From assembly GCA_018857735.1 (NCBI GenBank), contig JABMCL010003662.1, positions 802,501 through 866,500 of the forward strand: DNA of 64,000 nt, written 5' to 3'. A program made the translations under genes and the position numbers. Numbering within the stretch: the first letter of the stretch is position 1; each line of letters begins with the position of its first letter. Source of the DNA: Alviniconcha marisindica. Its lineage: Eukaryota > Mollusca > Gastropoda > Provannidae. The notes beneath the pieces were generated by a model. The model was given only the letters and a program-made list of their open reading frames with translations. It made no database searches and was not told the origin of the DNA. Positions 33,500 to 46,800 of the stretch are shown here, piece after piece.

Positions 33500-35932
33500 T
33501 GGGTCATTCTCCTGAAAACTGGTCAAAATTGTGACATAGAGGGTAAAAATTCAAAGTGTGAATTTTTTAATGCTATTTTTTGGAAATGAAAGCTTGACAT
33601 CTCTTGTGTACACAAATATAAGAAATAAATTGACAGGATGACAGGAACTTGGTTAATTGTGCATTATGTTACGTCATAGGTCAGTGTCTCGCACATTACA
33701 GAAGACACCAGAAATGCATAAATAGAGTCAGCCCAGTGGGCAGTTTGACTCTTGCCTTTTTTATTATACAATATTTCCTAATTAATAAAGGAATATCTGT
33801 CACTTCTGACATTTAAAAAAAAGAAAAAGATTTTGATTTAAAATGTCTTCTTTGAAGTACTAACATGCACGAAATAGATTACACATTTCTTTTCCTTAGT
33901 TTTTTTCTTCTGTTTTTTTCTTCTTCTTTTTCCCAAAGTAATTTTGAGGAGGGGTGGGCGGATGCATTGCACTAACTTGGTCTGAACCTTATATATAAAT
34001 ATACATGTCAGAGGGATATTTGTTTCTTGCTTTCTAAAGTTAATAACCGATCGCACTTAATTAGTAATCTGTCTCACATGTTATGTGGACATCATCACAA
34101 GTACAAAAGGATATAAGAATAACACACTTGAACCAATGACCAAAAAACTTAATAAACAAGTATATTCATTACAAAAGCAAAGTTCTTTCCACATTTTCTT
34201 GATTGGAACCGGTATTGACCCATGTTTTAGATATTGGGATAGCCAAGAGTGGCAGCAATCTAGTCCACAGTCCCCCAAGCCATATTCTGTCTCACGCCCT
34301 GTGTAAAAGCAAGAAAATCTTTTCCCAGTGTCTTACCCTGTCTTGTGATGATGTACCATCAAACTAATTTGGATTGCATAAGTTTCAGTATTTCTGAAGA
34401 TCTAGTAGAAACGATTGTGGCTTTGACCTTGAACATCGCAAAATGATATTTCTGAATGATACTCTGGCTGATGATGATACATCACCATACTAAGTTTGAC
34501 CGATCAGAGATATTGTCCGGACAAACAGTCACTGAAGTTCAGAACCTTCACTGTGACCTTGACCTTGAATACAGCAAAGCAACCTTTTCACAAGACACTC
34601 CATCTTATGAACATGCACTGTCAAACTAAATTGGTCGCCCCAAAAAATAAGCAGTTCAGAACATATAATAGAAATAGTCATATTTGATTGCATGAACCAA
34701 AATTCAGTTACTGTGACCTTGACCTTGAAGATAGAAACCCATTTTTCACATATGACGCTCTGGCTTATAAAGATGTCTCGCCATACTGGGTTTGGTTACA
34801 AATGGTTCAGCGATGCATAAAATATCCAAATTAACATTAACTGAAACTTTTAACCTTGGCTGTGGCATTGACCTTGAACACAGCAATCCAACATTTTCAC
34901 TGGCCACTTCTTTGCTTATGATAATCTACACTCAAACTGAGTTTGGTTGCAAAAGACTCACTGGTTTAGAACTAATAAAAGATATAGTAGAAACTGTCAT
35001 ATTTTGATTATATAAGCCCACATTGTGACCTTCACCTTGAAGATAGAATCCCATTTTTTCGCATGACATTCCGACTCATGGTGGTGCACCACAATACCAA
35101 GTTTAGTTACAAAAGATTGCAAACAAACACTCAGCTGAGTGGGAACAAATATGTGTCACGAGCGTTACATCCCTCACCCCTTAAGACACCACAGTGCTTT
35201 CCCTTTTCTAGTAAAATAATACACCACACACAGTGCAAAAAGAGGTCAAATGTTGCTGCCGCTAGTCAGCTGATGCGGACTGGTATGTTAGGGTAGGTCG
35301 AAAGTCAATGGTACAAGCAGAAATAATTATTTTGAGTGCTCGCACATTACACCACTGTAAGACACCACGTCAACCACCCATGAAGAAATGACTGTAATTT
35401 ATTTTGTATCTACTCTTTTGTCATCAAACAAGCATTAAAAATACGGTGAAATGTGGTTATCTACTAAGCTGATGAAAAAAGACAGTTTTTTTGTGTCTGT
35501 TGTGAATAAGTCACAATATCGTGATACACACTCAGAAGACACCCTCGGTAACGTGCAAGACACTGCATGATTATCTTTCCTTTGTTTGGAGCTGTTAATA
35601 GCAAGCAACACACAATAAATACCATTTGTATGTAAGAACTGGCCTCCTTCTTTCTCATGAAACCTGTTTTTATTCAATCATGAACGATTCCAAGGAAATA
35701 TCTGCGATCAGCTAACCTTCCCAAAGCTGTGTCATAAATGGTGGCCATGAAAATGTCACAATTTTACACAAAAAAAGGCTCACAGCGCAAGAAATAATTA
35801 TGCATTTACCCATTGTGGCATTTCCCTTATTTCTCTAACCACATTACATCAGAAGTATCATGTTTTAGTTTAATTTTTATTTCATCGGGAAAGCAGCACC
35901 CTCTTTGGTCCAGTTTTCAGAAGAATGACCCA
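33500..35932. mobile_element. 2.43-kb non-autonomous DNA transposon candidate with ~24-bp TIRs
   Basis: Left end TGGGTCATTCTCCTGAAAAC and right end, read inward, TGGGTCATTCTTCTGAAAAC differ at one base, and the match continues through TGG. TA lies directly outside both ends (33498-33499 and 35933-35934). No transposase frame is visible. The interior holds an array of the ~155-bp repeat and several copies of a GCACATTAC..GAAGACACC motif. A minus-strand patch at 34200-34290 reads GLGDCGLDCCHSWLSQYLK and could be a coding fossil, which I do not recognise. Confidence 0.65.
34310..35125. repeat. ~155-bp tandem repeat array inside the 33.5-35.9 kb element
   Basis: TGTGAC/GCTTTGACC-type starts occur at 34416, 34552, 34712, 34861 and 35024 (spacings 136, 160, 149, 163). 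They have the same internal order of blocks as the array at 28.5-29.1 kb. TGACCTTGACCTTGAA is exact at about 34554 and 34714. Confidence 0.75.
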
Positions 35933-35934
35933 TA

Positions 35935-38855
35935 TATATACATAATGCAAAACTGATTCCATATACTTTGACTCCTCAGCATTATGCATCATACTCCAAC
36001 TTACTAGTTGTGTTTAAACAGCAAAATTAACACTGATAAAAAATATAAATAAAAACACCCATCACCAATATCACACAATGGGCATGCCCACCCACCCTTA
36101 CACACACACACCCTGTCCACCCACACACACACACTGTTTGTTACCCTGAATCCACAAAACAGTTCGTAACAGTTCCACAAGCCTCTCCCTGTGATAATAC
36201 CCACTACCCACTGAGATTAAGAGTTGCATCTAACTGTAACTCTTTAAGCATGTCTCAGAGTAACTCTCAAAATAGCCTACTGCTGATAGTCTCAAGAAGA
36301 TGCACTGTCAATTTTGCAGATTTGCACAGTCAGCTATTATTTTCATACCATTATATATATTATTTTTTGTTTTGTTTTTTGTTTTTGCTTTGAAAATAGA
36401 ACCATTTTACTGTCACATTCATAGCCCCATAGAATAAAAGACCAGACCCCCATCCCCCACCACCCCTTTTTGTTGTTGTTAAGTCTTATTCTTTAATTCT
36501 TTGTTTTCCATCCCCCCCCCCCCCCCCCCCTCCTGTTTTTGTTGTTGTTGTTGTGGTGGTGGTGGTGGTGGTGGTGGTGATGGTGTGTGTGTGTGTGTGT
36601 GTGTGTGCATGCGTGCGTGCGTGTGTGCATGCGTGCGTGTGTGCGTGCGTGTGTGCGAGTCAGGGGGAAAAAACTCCTAAAATTTTGTTCTAAAATGGAT
36701 ATTCTGTCACAGAAGTTTGAGCTTAATTTTGTTTGTTTTTGTTTTTTAAATAAAATTAAAAAAAACATACAATTCACTAAGACAGTACACAATGTCAAAT
36801 TATACAAAAATGATAAATTTACTAGTTATGCATGCTTCATGGAACAGACACCAAACAGGCTAATCACAAAATTTAAATAAAAAGGAAATCATCAACACTG
36901 ATATAGGATATAAAATTACATTTTTTTAAAAATTAAAAAATTAACCCCAATTACCATATCCCATGTTATTACACACAAGTGCAGAAAAGAAAATGGTACG
37001 GAAGGTAAAACTAAAGAAAATAGTTGTATACAACACTCATCCTCTTGTTATATGAAACATGAAATTTTAATCAGATAGATACATGATTATACACGAGTGC
37101 ATAAAAGAAAATGGCATGGAAGGTAAAACTAAAAAAGATACTTGTATACAACATTTATCCTCTTGTTATATGACAAATGAAATTTAAATCAGATACCTGC
37201 ATCCCATAATATGTTAAATCAAAGGTTATAATAAATGTGATTGGGTCCTTAAATGATGTACTTCATTCAATAACCAAAACCAAAACCAAAATAGAGAAAA
37301 ATCATGCAAATACGGTTTTCAGTCTTGATTGTCTGCTGTCAATAATACTGAAAAGGTATAGTCACTATTGGTAGAAAATGACAGATACTAACTATTAACA
37401 AAGGAGATGCCCAAAATGTAATTATTCTATCTGGTAGAAGGGATAATTTGAAAAACAAACAGAATACATACATTGTCATAGTATAGTACAACTGGTAAAA
37501 AGAAGGAAAAAATTGGAAAGAAACATTGGGAAAGGGGCAGGGATGATGGGAAACCTATTTTTCCAAGGAATTCAATGGTTCAAAATACAGCCACAACCTA
37601 ACTCTTTGAAAACTTCTGTTACATAGGTAAACTCTGATTCAAAGTCAACAGATAAGTCACTCTGATTCAAAGTCAACAGATAAGACACTCACACTGTAAT
37701 ACATTTACAAACTTTGAATATTTGCACTCAATATAACAGTACTAATAACAACAAATGTTCAGTTGACTCACAGGGAATCACAGTCACATCACAAAATTTA
37801 ATTCTGTAGCTGTCAGCCACCAAGGTGAGTGAAACAGAGTGCAACAAACTTCATCAATTAACTGGTAAATTACTACAAATCTCATGATACCATGACGGAA
37901 GCACTTCATCTTTCATATTAAAAAAGACTGGGGGGGGTATGAATATAAATGAACAGATGCAAAATTCTTGGCAAGCTGAAGCATGCCATATTCAGACCTA
38001 TTTCATCCAGAGGGAACATGTTTTTAAAGCTCAGAGTTCTCAGGAAAGGGACCTTAACATCCATGTCTGGGAATACCTACCCCATTGACCAACATTACTA
38101 ACAATGGGGAAAAGGCTTTCTTCTTTTTTATCTTTGGACTGTCTCCCAACACAGAATGTAGGCCATAGTAACCAAAAACTGGTGTGAACAGGCATTACCT
38201 CACAGAGGTTACTGTCTTAAAGGTCTCACTTAAACTGTCACAGAACATGACAATTTTGCAAAGTCCAGAAATGAATCATTGCCATTCTCTCTGATCTGAT
38301 ACACTCTTAGAATCTAGTGTAAAAGTGCTGCTCATGATTTTCACTATGTATGTAATAATCATACAACTGATGAAATCAATTGGCAATACAAATTACTGAG
38401 GAACAAAAACATAATGGCATAAAATAAACACATCAGTTATCTCTCTTAAAATTATACAAGTTGCTAACACTAAAGGCATCATGTACATGATCTAATGTCA
38501 ATAAATGTGCAATCATATAAAGATTAAACTTTATCAGACAAAGCTTGCCCCCAAATGCAAGTCTGTCTTTTAATTACTTTTGAGTTTGGAAAACCTTGTT
38601 TCTTCTACAAACCAAATTTGTTCAAACTTGTAGCCAGATTAAGCATATTTGTGACTGACTAATTTGCACCACTTTATTCAAAGCTCTGAATGAAATACTA
38701 AGAGCAAAAATCCAACCCATGCAAATATCTAAAGAATACTCAAGATCTGGATGTGTATCTTCCTTTCTTCAGTTCTCATAATCTGTTTCCCACAGCTCAT
38801 ATGAGTGCAAAAATGAATTTCACTCTTAGAAATGGGTATGATCAGAAACTGTAAG
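35935..38855. other. AT-rich, CpG-poor stretch with local duplications, no gene seen
   Basis: It contains a poly-C run near 36511-36530, (GGT)n-(GT)n at about 36553-36607, a ~118-bp tandem duplication (36967 and 37086) and a 28-bp duplication at about 37632-37688. No coding region is supported. Confidence 0.45.
36967..37195. repeat. Tandem duplication of ~118 bp
   Basis: Unit 1 starts near 36967 (AAAAGAAAATGGTACGGAAGG) and unit 2 near 37086 (AAAAGAAAATGGCATGGAAGG). Both end in CCTCTTGTTATATGA followed by an AATGAAATTT-type sequence. Confidence 0.8.
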
Positions 38856-38915
38856 TAAACATGGTGCTTAGCGTCCACAGAAACCATGAGTCTTATTGGG
38901 GATGGCAGATCAGAA
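38856..38915 (-). repeat. Inverted copy of the SINE-like 3' end
   Basis: On the minus strand this reads AATAAGACTCATGGTTTCTG, TGGACGCTAAGCACCATG and TTTACTTAC. It matches the family at 20.9-22.2 kb. Confidence 0.65.
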
Positions 38916-41900
38916 ACCGTCCAACCAGTCACACTTATGTAACAGACAATGAGCAGTATTAGCAAATAACCTATCAAACAGAGAAGCAAAATTAAATGAC
39001 CAATCAAACAGAGAACAGCATATAAAATAATCAATCAAGCAGTGCCAGGTGCCATGCTTAGAAACCTCTCATCACACATACGGTTATGATGTGACTAGAC
39101 AGACCAAAAGGTGTCTGAAGGGCACCTCAAAATTGCTGTGATGCATAAATGGACCAATAACACATTTGATGGTGAGAACATATGATTACAAACAATTCTG
39201 AAGTTTAAATGCAATCTCAAGAAAATATTTTTGCCATGACCATTAGTGGATTCACAAACACTAATTACACACTCACATTTTTACTTGAACAGGGAAAAAG
39301 ATCCCTTCTAAAATACACACAAAGGCAATTGTCATGATACAAAATAATATATATATATACAAATGCAAGTTGTCAGTTAATTTAGTAATGCAAAATCAAG
39401 TACATAGCAGTTAAAGGAACCAAGCTTCTTTAAACATGTTTGATTCAAAGGTCAGACGAACTTTAAAGTTAAACAAAAGATTTTGCTTTAAAATGCCCTG
39501 CTGAATTTAGAAACTCAGTTTCATGGGCGATGAGTAATGCAACTTGACATGCAATTTAAATTAACACAGTTGAATATCCCAGATTGCCAGATTGCCCGTC
39601 ACACACTGCAACCTCTTCCCTGTGAAGCACAAGAGGACTGTGTGCTCATGTTGCCCAGGAAGAACAATCAAAGAGGTTGTGTCAGGCCAGCTGTCACACT
39701 TAACAGTATTTTGTATACTGATCTAGAGAACAGTCACTCATGAGTCTAATTTTTTAATTCAATATGACATCTCAAAATGACATTCTTCAACTCAAGATGA
39801 TTTCATAAGGCTAGTTCCTATAAAAATATAATTATATATACTACTGTTGCAAACATGATTGTCAGTGTCACAAATTTGCATCTCACATGTTACTTTTTCA
39901 ACACCGTCTGTAAAGCAGACAAGAAAAGCAAACGCTCATCCAAGTTAACTTGTATTCAAAATAAAAACTACTTCTTTTGCCCACTCTCCAAAGTAACTGA
40001 AAATGGTCAAGGTCATCAAAACTGACATGAACTGGTAAACAGGCAAATCTTACTCTGGTCATCATTATGCAGTTCACTTAAAAAACTCAACTTTATTTCA
40101 ATACTGTGTCCAAGAAAGGTTCCTCTTTCTGGCACTACCCAAAAACCAGACAACCCACTGAACCCAGATTACTATTTGCTCTCACAAAAATGTTTTTATC
40201 AGCTCCATGTTACAATACTGTCTCCTCTTACTAAAAGAGATCAATCAGGCCTCAAAATTCTGGGTTCTGGTTAACAGATGTACTGCTGTTGCCCCAAATC
40301 ACAAGGGAAGAAACTCATGTTTCAACTCAAGAAAATCATGTCCCTTCGACCAGTGTACGGTGGCAGTGCTTTGCAAACTTGCATATGAGGGAGTATGACT
40401 GGTTACCAACAATGAGAGAGAAAACAAATACCACCAATGAGAGAGAAAACAAACCCAGTAGAACATCCTCACAGAAGTTTCAAAATGGTACAAATACATA
40501 TAAGTAAGATCACAAACAGCTGGAAAAGGACTCTCGCAGTGTGATGTGTTCTTTAAAAGGAGTAGTTCTCAATAATTAATGATGCATTAATACTGACCTG
40601 GAAATATGACACAGATTTTGAGAGGACAAAAAGAAAAATGTCCAAACCCACACTGGGCTTTCATCAAGTTTCAGTATTTGCAAGCATAATTTAATGAAAG
40701 AACTCTATAAGAGCTATCCATTATTATTATTATTAATGCCACTAATATATTGCATTTCAGTTTTCAAAAACACCTATATACCACATAAAACTTAAAAGCC
40801 TGCTCAGTGAAATGTCACAGTTTCAACTGACTGGCACTTTCATAATAATTCTTTCGGTTTAAATTTTAACAAATTTACATGTTTTGGAAATATTGACACA
40901 TGTTAAGCTGGCATTTTTGTTTAAGCAGCTCAAGATTCTGCCTGGAAATTTCTTTCTTCAATGCCCCCCATTTCCTTTAATCGATAATCAGGTATCATAG
41001 ATGTGCAAATTAAAGTCCCCTCTGCTGAAAATCCAAAGACATCAATTAGATTCTCTTTCAAGCCTGGAGTGGTCATAATACAGCTCTGCATGCTTCACTT
41101 ACTGCCATAAACTCACACATCTCCACAGTGCACTTTCAAATGTATGTGTGCATGCATGTGTTGGTGGGGGTCAGGGGGCTGATGCATGTGGGTGTGAAGG
41201 GATAGGATAAGACTAGTGATAATTATACTTGTGTCTATAGCTATATCAATCATATTAATGTGTGTGATACTACTTATTTTACAGTGCATTTTTAGATGTA
41301 ATGTATAATATTTCTATTTAATGATGCTTCTGTTATCAACCTTCTTGCTGAGCAGTCTTAAACTGTGAATCTTTTATACACATTCACATTTTTGGTTGTT
41401 TCTTATCCACGCTTGTCAACCATGTTTTCCTTTAAATGGAATAAAGAAGTGTCTGACTTGCAATTCTCTCCCCCCCCCCCCCCCCCCCTCCATCCTTTTG
41501 CAATGCATATGCATCAATTTATATAAACAGCAACTAACACATTACAGGTGTTTTGACGAATTTCTTTTCCCTTGATAGTAATACAAAAATATACGACCTA
41601 AGCCTAATCTTTTATTTTCTTTCCATCTTCAGCAACCCCCCAAACACAATGATAATGATATGCAAGCAGACCTCTGGTGTAAATAAGGAAGCAGAAAATC
41701 ATAAGCCAACAGTTACTTCCAGTTTCAGTACTTTCAGCTATAACACAAAACTAAAGTTGTAAAGATGATGATTTAACCAATGTGTCATGGTCTTTGTTTT
41801 TATCCTGGAACAGCCAGAAATGCTTTTGAAATTAACGTGCTTTCACTCCACCACACAGATCAAACACTGCCCCAGTTATCTCTTACTAAGTTAACATGGT

Positions 41901-44900
41901 GGCTACCCTGACACAAAGGCTACCCATACTACCCACAAAGAAGTAAAAAAAATTTTTAGGGTGCACATTCTTCATTGGGACTATTTACATATCATGAATA
42001 AGGTGTAATGTCATATCAGGCATCATGCTCACCACCAATTTCCACAAAACAGTACCATAGATTTCTGCTTTCTTAACTGTTCTTGCATAAAGCAAGTGTT
42101 AATTTGTTTGTTGTTTTTCAAACAGTCCCTTTGCCCAAAATTTGCATCTTTCACTGTGTACTATTAAGCAGTCTTCATTCTTGACCCACTGAATATCTTG
42201 ATCTACTCACTTCTCAGTTCCAGAAAAATGGTCCTTTAAATGCGGGTGATCTAGCTTTAATCAGGGCTCCCACCTTGTCAGGGCATGTATGCTATCAATC
42301 ATTGCCACATTATCTCTCTCGCCCTCCCTTCCACCCCACACACACACATGCACACACACACTTATGCATGTGCACACACACAATCAATCACTTCACATGG
42401 CACAATGTTAACATTAACATTTAGAAATGGGAGAGGCAGTAGCAGAAGGAAGATAAACTGCCAGTAGAATGTTACTTGCATTTGCAAATACAAATATCTG
42501 AGAAATTGCCTCTTCACAGAACAATAATGGAGACAAGGAGGAGAAGGGACAGTAAACTAACTGTATCTGGCAAAAACTAGCACAGAAATGCATTACTCTA
42601 ATATTCATCATGTCCACATAAATATTTTTGTTTGCATGACTCCTCATATAACCCTTCGTAGTTTAAACACATCTAATTCATACTGGCATGATCCTCCAAA
42701 CCAATGATTTTGACAACAAAATATTAGTCATTATTAGTATTCACACAGACACGGAGTTCAACTGCGAAACTCTTCTGTTGAAAAGACACATCTCTGCAGT
42801 GCCCATAATGCATTAATATACTTTATAACAGCTTCCTAAAAGTCAATTCCGAAGGAACTAATTCCATCCAGGGTAAATAAACACAACAGTAACACAACAC
42901 TGTGTTCAACCTTTCCGGTTTGCTTGAAACCTTTCTTAATGAGCTGAAACTAAAAACTGCTGGGCAAATTCTAATGGAATGCACAAGTATGACCAAAATT
43001 GGATTTTCTGCCTCTGATTGTGATCAACACACATCACAAAGCCTGAACAAAACCAACTGTGCTTGTTCACGATTGTTTTTGTTCTGTTCTGGTCTTTTTG
43101 TCGCTTTTCTGCTTGCTTTTTTGCTTTTTGCTTTTTAAATCCAGGAAAGAAAAGCAGCAAGAAATCCTTGGAGGCTGTTCACCAGTAATGCCTGGAGCAC
43201 ACTATGGGTTGCCCAACATCAAAAGTCAAAGCAGGTACAAGCTTGCGAGGAGGAGGAGGAGGAGGAGGCGGCGACAGGGCCGTGACTCTGCACCTGCTGC
43301 AAGACACAGACACCCATTTTCATATGCTGTCAGCCACACTGAATTCAGAACTTCTCCTCCATCCCTTCTGAGACACACATACACATATGTATACATGGTA
43401 TTGCACATGTATACTACTGAGTATTAAAAAATAAATCCCAGCAGGGCTTGAGGAGAATAATCATAGATAGAACTGCAATATGTGAAACTTGCATGGTTAT
43501 GACTGACATGGGATTTTTTTATTTTTTTTCCAGAACACATGCATGATCATACCAATGCATGTTCATGGCACAAATACACCTATCAGCATGCACACACACA
43601 TGCATAAAATATGAAAATGTATTAGTGTCATAAAGTTGGTGAACTCCTAAGGAAAAAGAAAAACAAAATGTGCCTTTGTTTTCCAAAGTAGAAAACTTAT
43701 GTCTAACAAGGTATACATTGAAAGCACAAAAAACACATCTGTTTAACACGGAACTGAATGTTGTACCAGATTAAATATAACACAACAAACCCTAAGAATA
43801 CAAGATCAGAGAGATTCAGTGTTTGGTTGGGGACAGGGATAAATTTCCGAACCTCAACTGAACTCACATCCCTACAGCTTATAACATGTTAAGAACCACC
43901 ACCACTCACAAAGGAGCTGGTTCTGGTAAGTTGCTGACTTTCTCAGTTGTACTGGCTGCAAAGAGTGCAAGCCTTTTTACTTGTGGCCATGCTCTACTTG
44001 GCTAAATTCAAGTATTAGTGCCTGTAAATGTAATATGTTTTAGATTTGGTTATTAACAACAGCAAATCATTTGATTTATAGGTTTCTCTCATAATGAAGA
44101 GGACACTTTTCTACAAGGAAGTCCTTGTCAATAATACTAATACAGTAATAGGCCATGGTTGTTTTTCATGCTGATGCTTTGTGAAAAGAACAACTGGTAA
44201 CCATGAAATGAGGTCTAAGCAGTAGAGGACTGAGGTCATGCATTACGGTCGGAGCAAGTCTTTTACCCAGTGGCAGCAATGTTCTTCTACGCAGTGGCAA
44301 AACATTTCAGCAGCTATATAAACTTCTGACTTATTAACAAAATTATTTTATGTCCAGTTTCAGTATTCATTTTTCACCCAGGTTAAAACAAATGTTGCAT
44401 AAAAATCACACAACTATATTAGTACTTGACAAATAAAGCACATGTATGAAAACAGGTCTGCAAATGTGTAGGAAGAAGTTTGAGTGAAAAAGCTGCACTA
44501 CTTTGCCAGAAAGCAAACAAATGGTTAAAAAAAAAGTTTAAACAAAAATCTATTTCTAAGCAAGTCATTTAATGCACAAACACACATTCATTATAAGAAT
44601 ATAACCACCAAGCACAGTGTAGCTCATACTTGCCACAAAACCTGTTTCTATACGCAAAATCATTGACTGATTCAGTGCACAGAACTGTGAAGTGGTGACA
44701 TTGGGGCCAATCACCTTCACAGTGCAGCAGGCTTGAAAAAAGCTTCAGGGTGGGGTGGGGTGTTGTTTCTCTATGAACAATCAGGTAGTGAGTGGCTTCA
44801 ATCATAACATTCACCTGTGACTTCAAATTGCCTTTTTCACAAATCATCCTCATTGGAAAGGACTGACCAAAACTATATGTTTGGGGTGCTGTACAAGGCA

Positions 44901-45094
44901 GAATAACTGACCTTCACGTTTAGCCGAAAAGATCAGCCCAAGACAGCAGGTTAGCACAACATGAGTTTACTTCATGCCATTTGATGTCACGTCAGTTGAT
45001 GACAAGCTTCCAAATCCCTCCTGTCCAGTCATTCCATGCCATCAACACAACTGTAGGCATCATGCCATTTGATATTTATAAGCTACTCTACGCT
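38916..45094. other. AT-rich, CpG-poor stretch, no supported gene
   Basis: It contains a poly-C run near 41469-41488 and a 26-bp duplication at 40404-40455 (CAATGAGAGAGAAAACAAA). A (GGA)n with a small CpG patch lies at 43250-43275. A minus-strand open patch at about 39558-39700 reads CDSWPDTTSLIVLPGQHEH but is not recognised. Confidence 0.4.
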
Positions 45095-45140
45095 TTGTCC
45101 TGAGGTGACCCTGTGCAGCTGACTTGACATTAAAATCCAA
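45095..45140 (+). repeat. SINE-like 3' domain, copy 1
   Basis: TGTCCTGAGGTGACCCTGTG through GACATTAAAATCCAA differs at about seven of 45 positions from a plus-strand copy at 49051-49096. Confidence 0.6.
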
Positions 45141-45467
45141 GAACCCTTCTCCACAATACCTAGAACATGTGATTGCTATTTCCACCTCTCCACCCCACAA
45201 AGGATCCCTTTTCCATCCCAACAAGGTCTGGGTTTTGTCTTTTTCTCTACATAAAGGTGAGGTTTTTGAACTCATGCTTCAAACTGCAGTCAACTGAACA
45301 TTGTTTTCAGCAACAACAACAAAAACAGCCCCCATGCTTTGGCTAGTCTAAAGAGATGACTGTACACGGAGCTAACTAGCATGGGTTAAATTCATCCTTA
45401 TCAAAACATTATTTTAATGTTTTGCAGCTGAAAATCAACAACATAATTTGACTATCAACTTCACATG

Positions 45468-45474
<7 letters not shown>

Positions 45475-45539
<65 letters not shown>

Positions 45540-45540
45540 A
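45475..45540. repeat. (TA)n microsatellite
   Basis: About 32 TA units with one slip near the middle. Confidence 0.95.
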
Positions 45541-45999
45541 ATACACACACACACTATGTATTTCATTCCTCTAGAACTACATTAACCCTTAAAAGATATA
45601 TGAAGACGTGCACATACATGCTGCTGAAACTATTTATAAAGCTCAACTCTTGAAACAGCCATTCACAAGAGAAACAAAATATGGCACATTCTGACATTGT
45701 GTTCTGCCTAACTTCAGCTCAAATACGATGCAGTCTTGAATTATATAAAAACAACACTTCCTGGAAATATTTCACACTAGGAAATTCAACAACAATATAC
45801 ATAGTAAAAAGCCAGTGGAAAAACAAAAACGCCCTTCCTGATAAAATAATCTTTGCAATAAAAATATAACTAAAAAAAGAAAGAAAAAAGAATCTTGAAC
45901 ACTCAGTCAACTTAATGTCTCTACCACACAGTAAGGCACCACACTTTTCTGCTAAGAATGAGAAAGCAGATTCAATGTAGGTAATTTGTTTCAGTGTGG

Positions 46000-46800
46000 T
46001 TCTGTGATTCAAAACCACCAAATTTGGGGAATAAAACTCAATGCCCGAAAGTGTTACATACTGAGCATATGGAATAAATTGACTCGCTGCTACCAACTTG
46101 ACAACCAAATCTTCCAACAAGTTCCTCCCAATCATTAGCTCAGCATCCAGATCTCAAGAGGACTTGAAATGGACCACACACCAACACATCATTGGCATAT
46201 ATGCAAAAAAAGCAAACTCCAGGCTTGGCTTCATTCAGACAAATCTATGCTTTTGCCCAGAAGACTGTACAAAGACAGACTGCATGACACTAGTCCACTC
46301 CATCCCTGAATACAGTGCAGTGGTATTAGACCCACATGTACAGAAAGACAACAACCACCTTGAATGTTAAGCATTGTGCTGCCTGCTTCATCAAACAAGA
46401 CTACAGATACCCAGGTTGTATCACTTCCAGGCTAAAAGACCTCAAGGGCCCTCTGGCACAAAGAAGAAAACTTCAATGACTCATCCTTGTGTACAAGGTA
46501 ACAAGTGGGCAGATCTCAGCTGCCTTTCCATATAATAACTACCCTGTACCACTGGAGAACAGGAGACAAACAAGGACAAAAAATCAGAAGACTTCAGGAC
46601 ACCAAACATTTAAGATCGCTCAGCTAGAAAGAACAGTCACTAATATGCTGCAGAAACCACAGCCATTTTTCAGAAACAGTTTTCTTCACAGTCAAAGACT
46701 GGAGCAACCTGGAAGACAGCACAGTCGGCACAGAGACAGTTGAGATATTTAGATCTTCTCTTGTGTCTTCTCCTAAAAGTAACTCTTTTTTTCTTTTTCT
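46000..46800 (+). mobile_element. Decayed non-LTR retrotransposon reverse-transcriptase fragment
   Basis: Several frames in order match the C-terminal part of a CR1/Jockey-type reverse transcriptase. NARKCYIL and QLDNQIFQQV come first (about 46040-46120), then EDLKWTTHQHIIGIYAKKAN and SRLGFIQTNLCFCPEDC. TLVHSIPEYSAVVLDPH and VQKDNNHLE follow (to 46370), then RRKLQ and VKDWSNLEDSTVGTETVEIF near 46700-46770. Frameshifts and stops separate the pieces and the 5' part is missing, so it is an old, dead copy. Confidence 0.8.

Noticed and set aside
39537..39743. Plus-strand 68-residue frame and the minus-strand open patch over it
   Set aside because: Moderate third-position GC on the minus strand, but no good acceptor, no family resemblance, and the flank resembles a dispersed repeat also seen near 29.9 kb.
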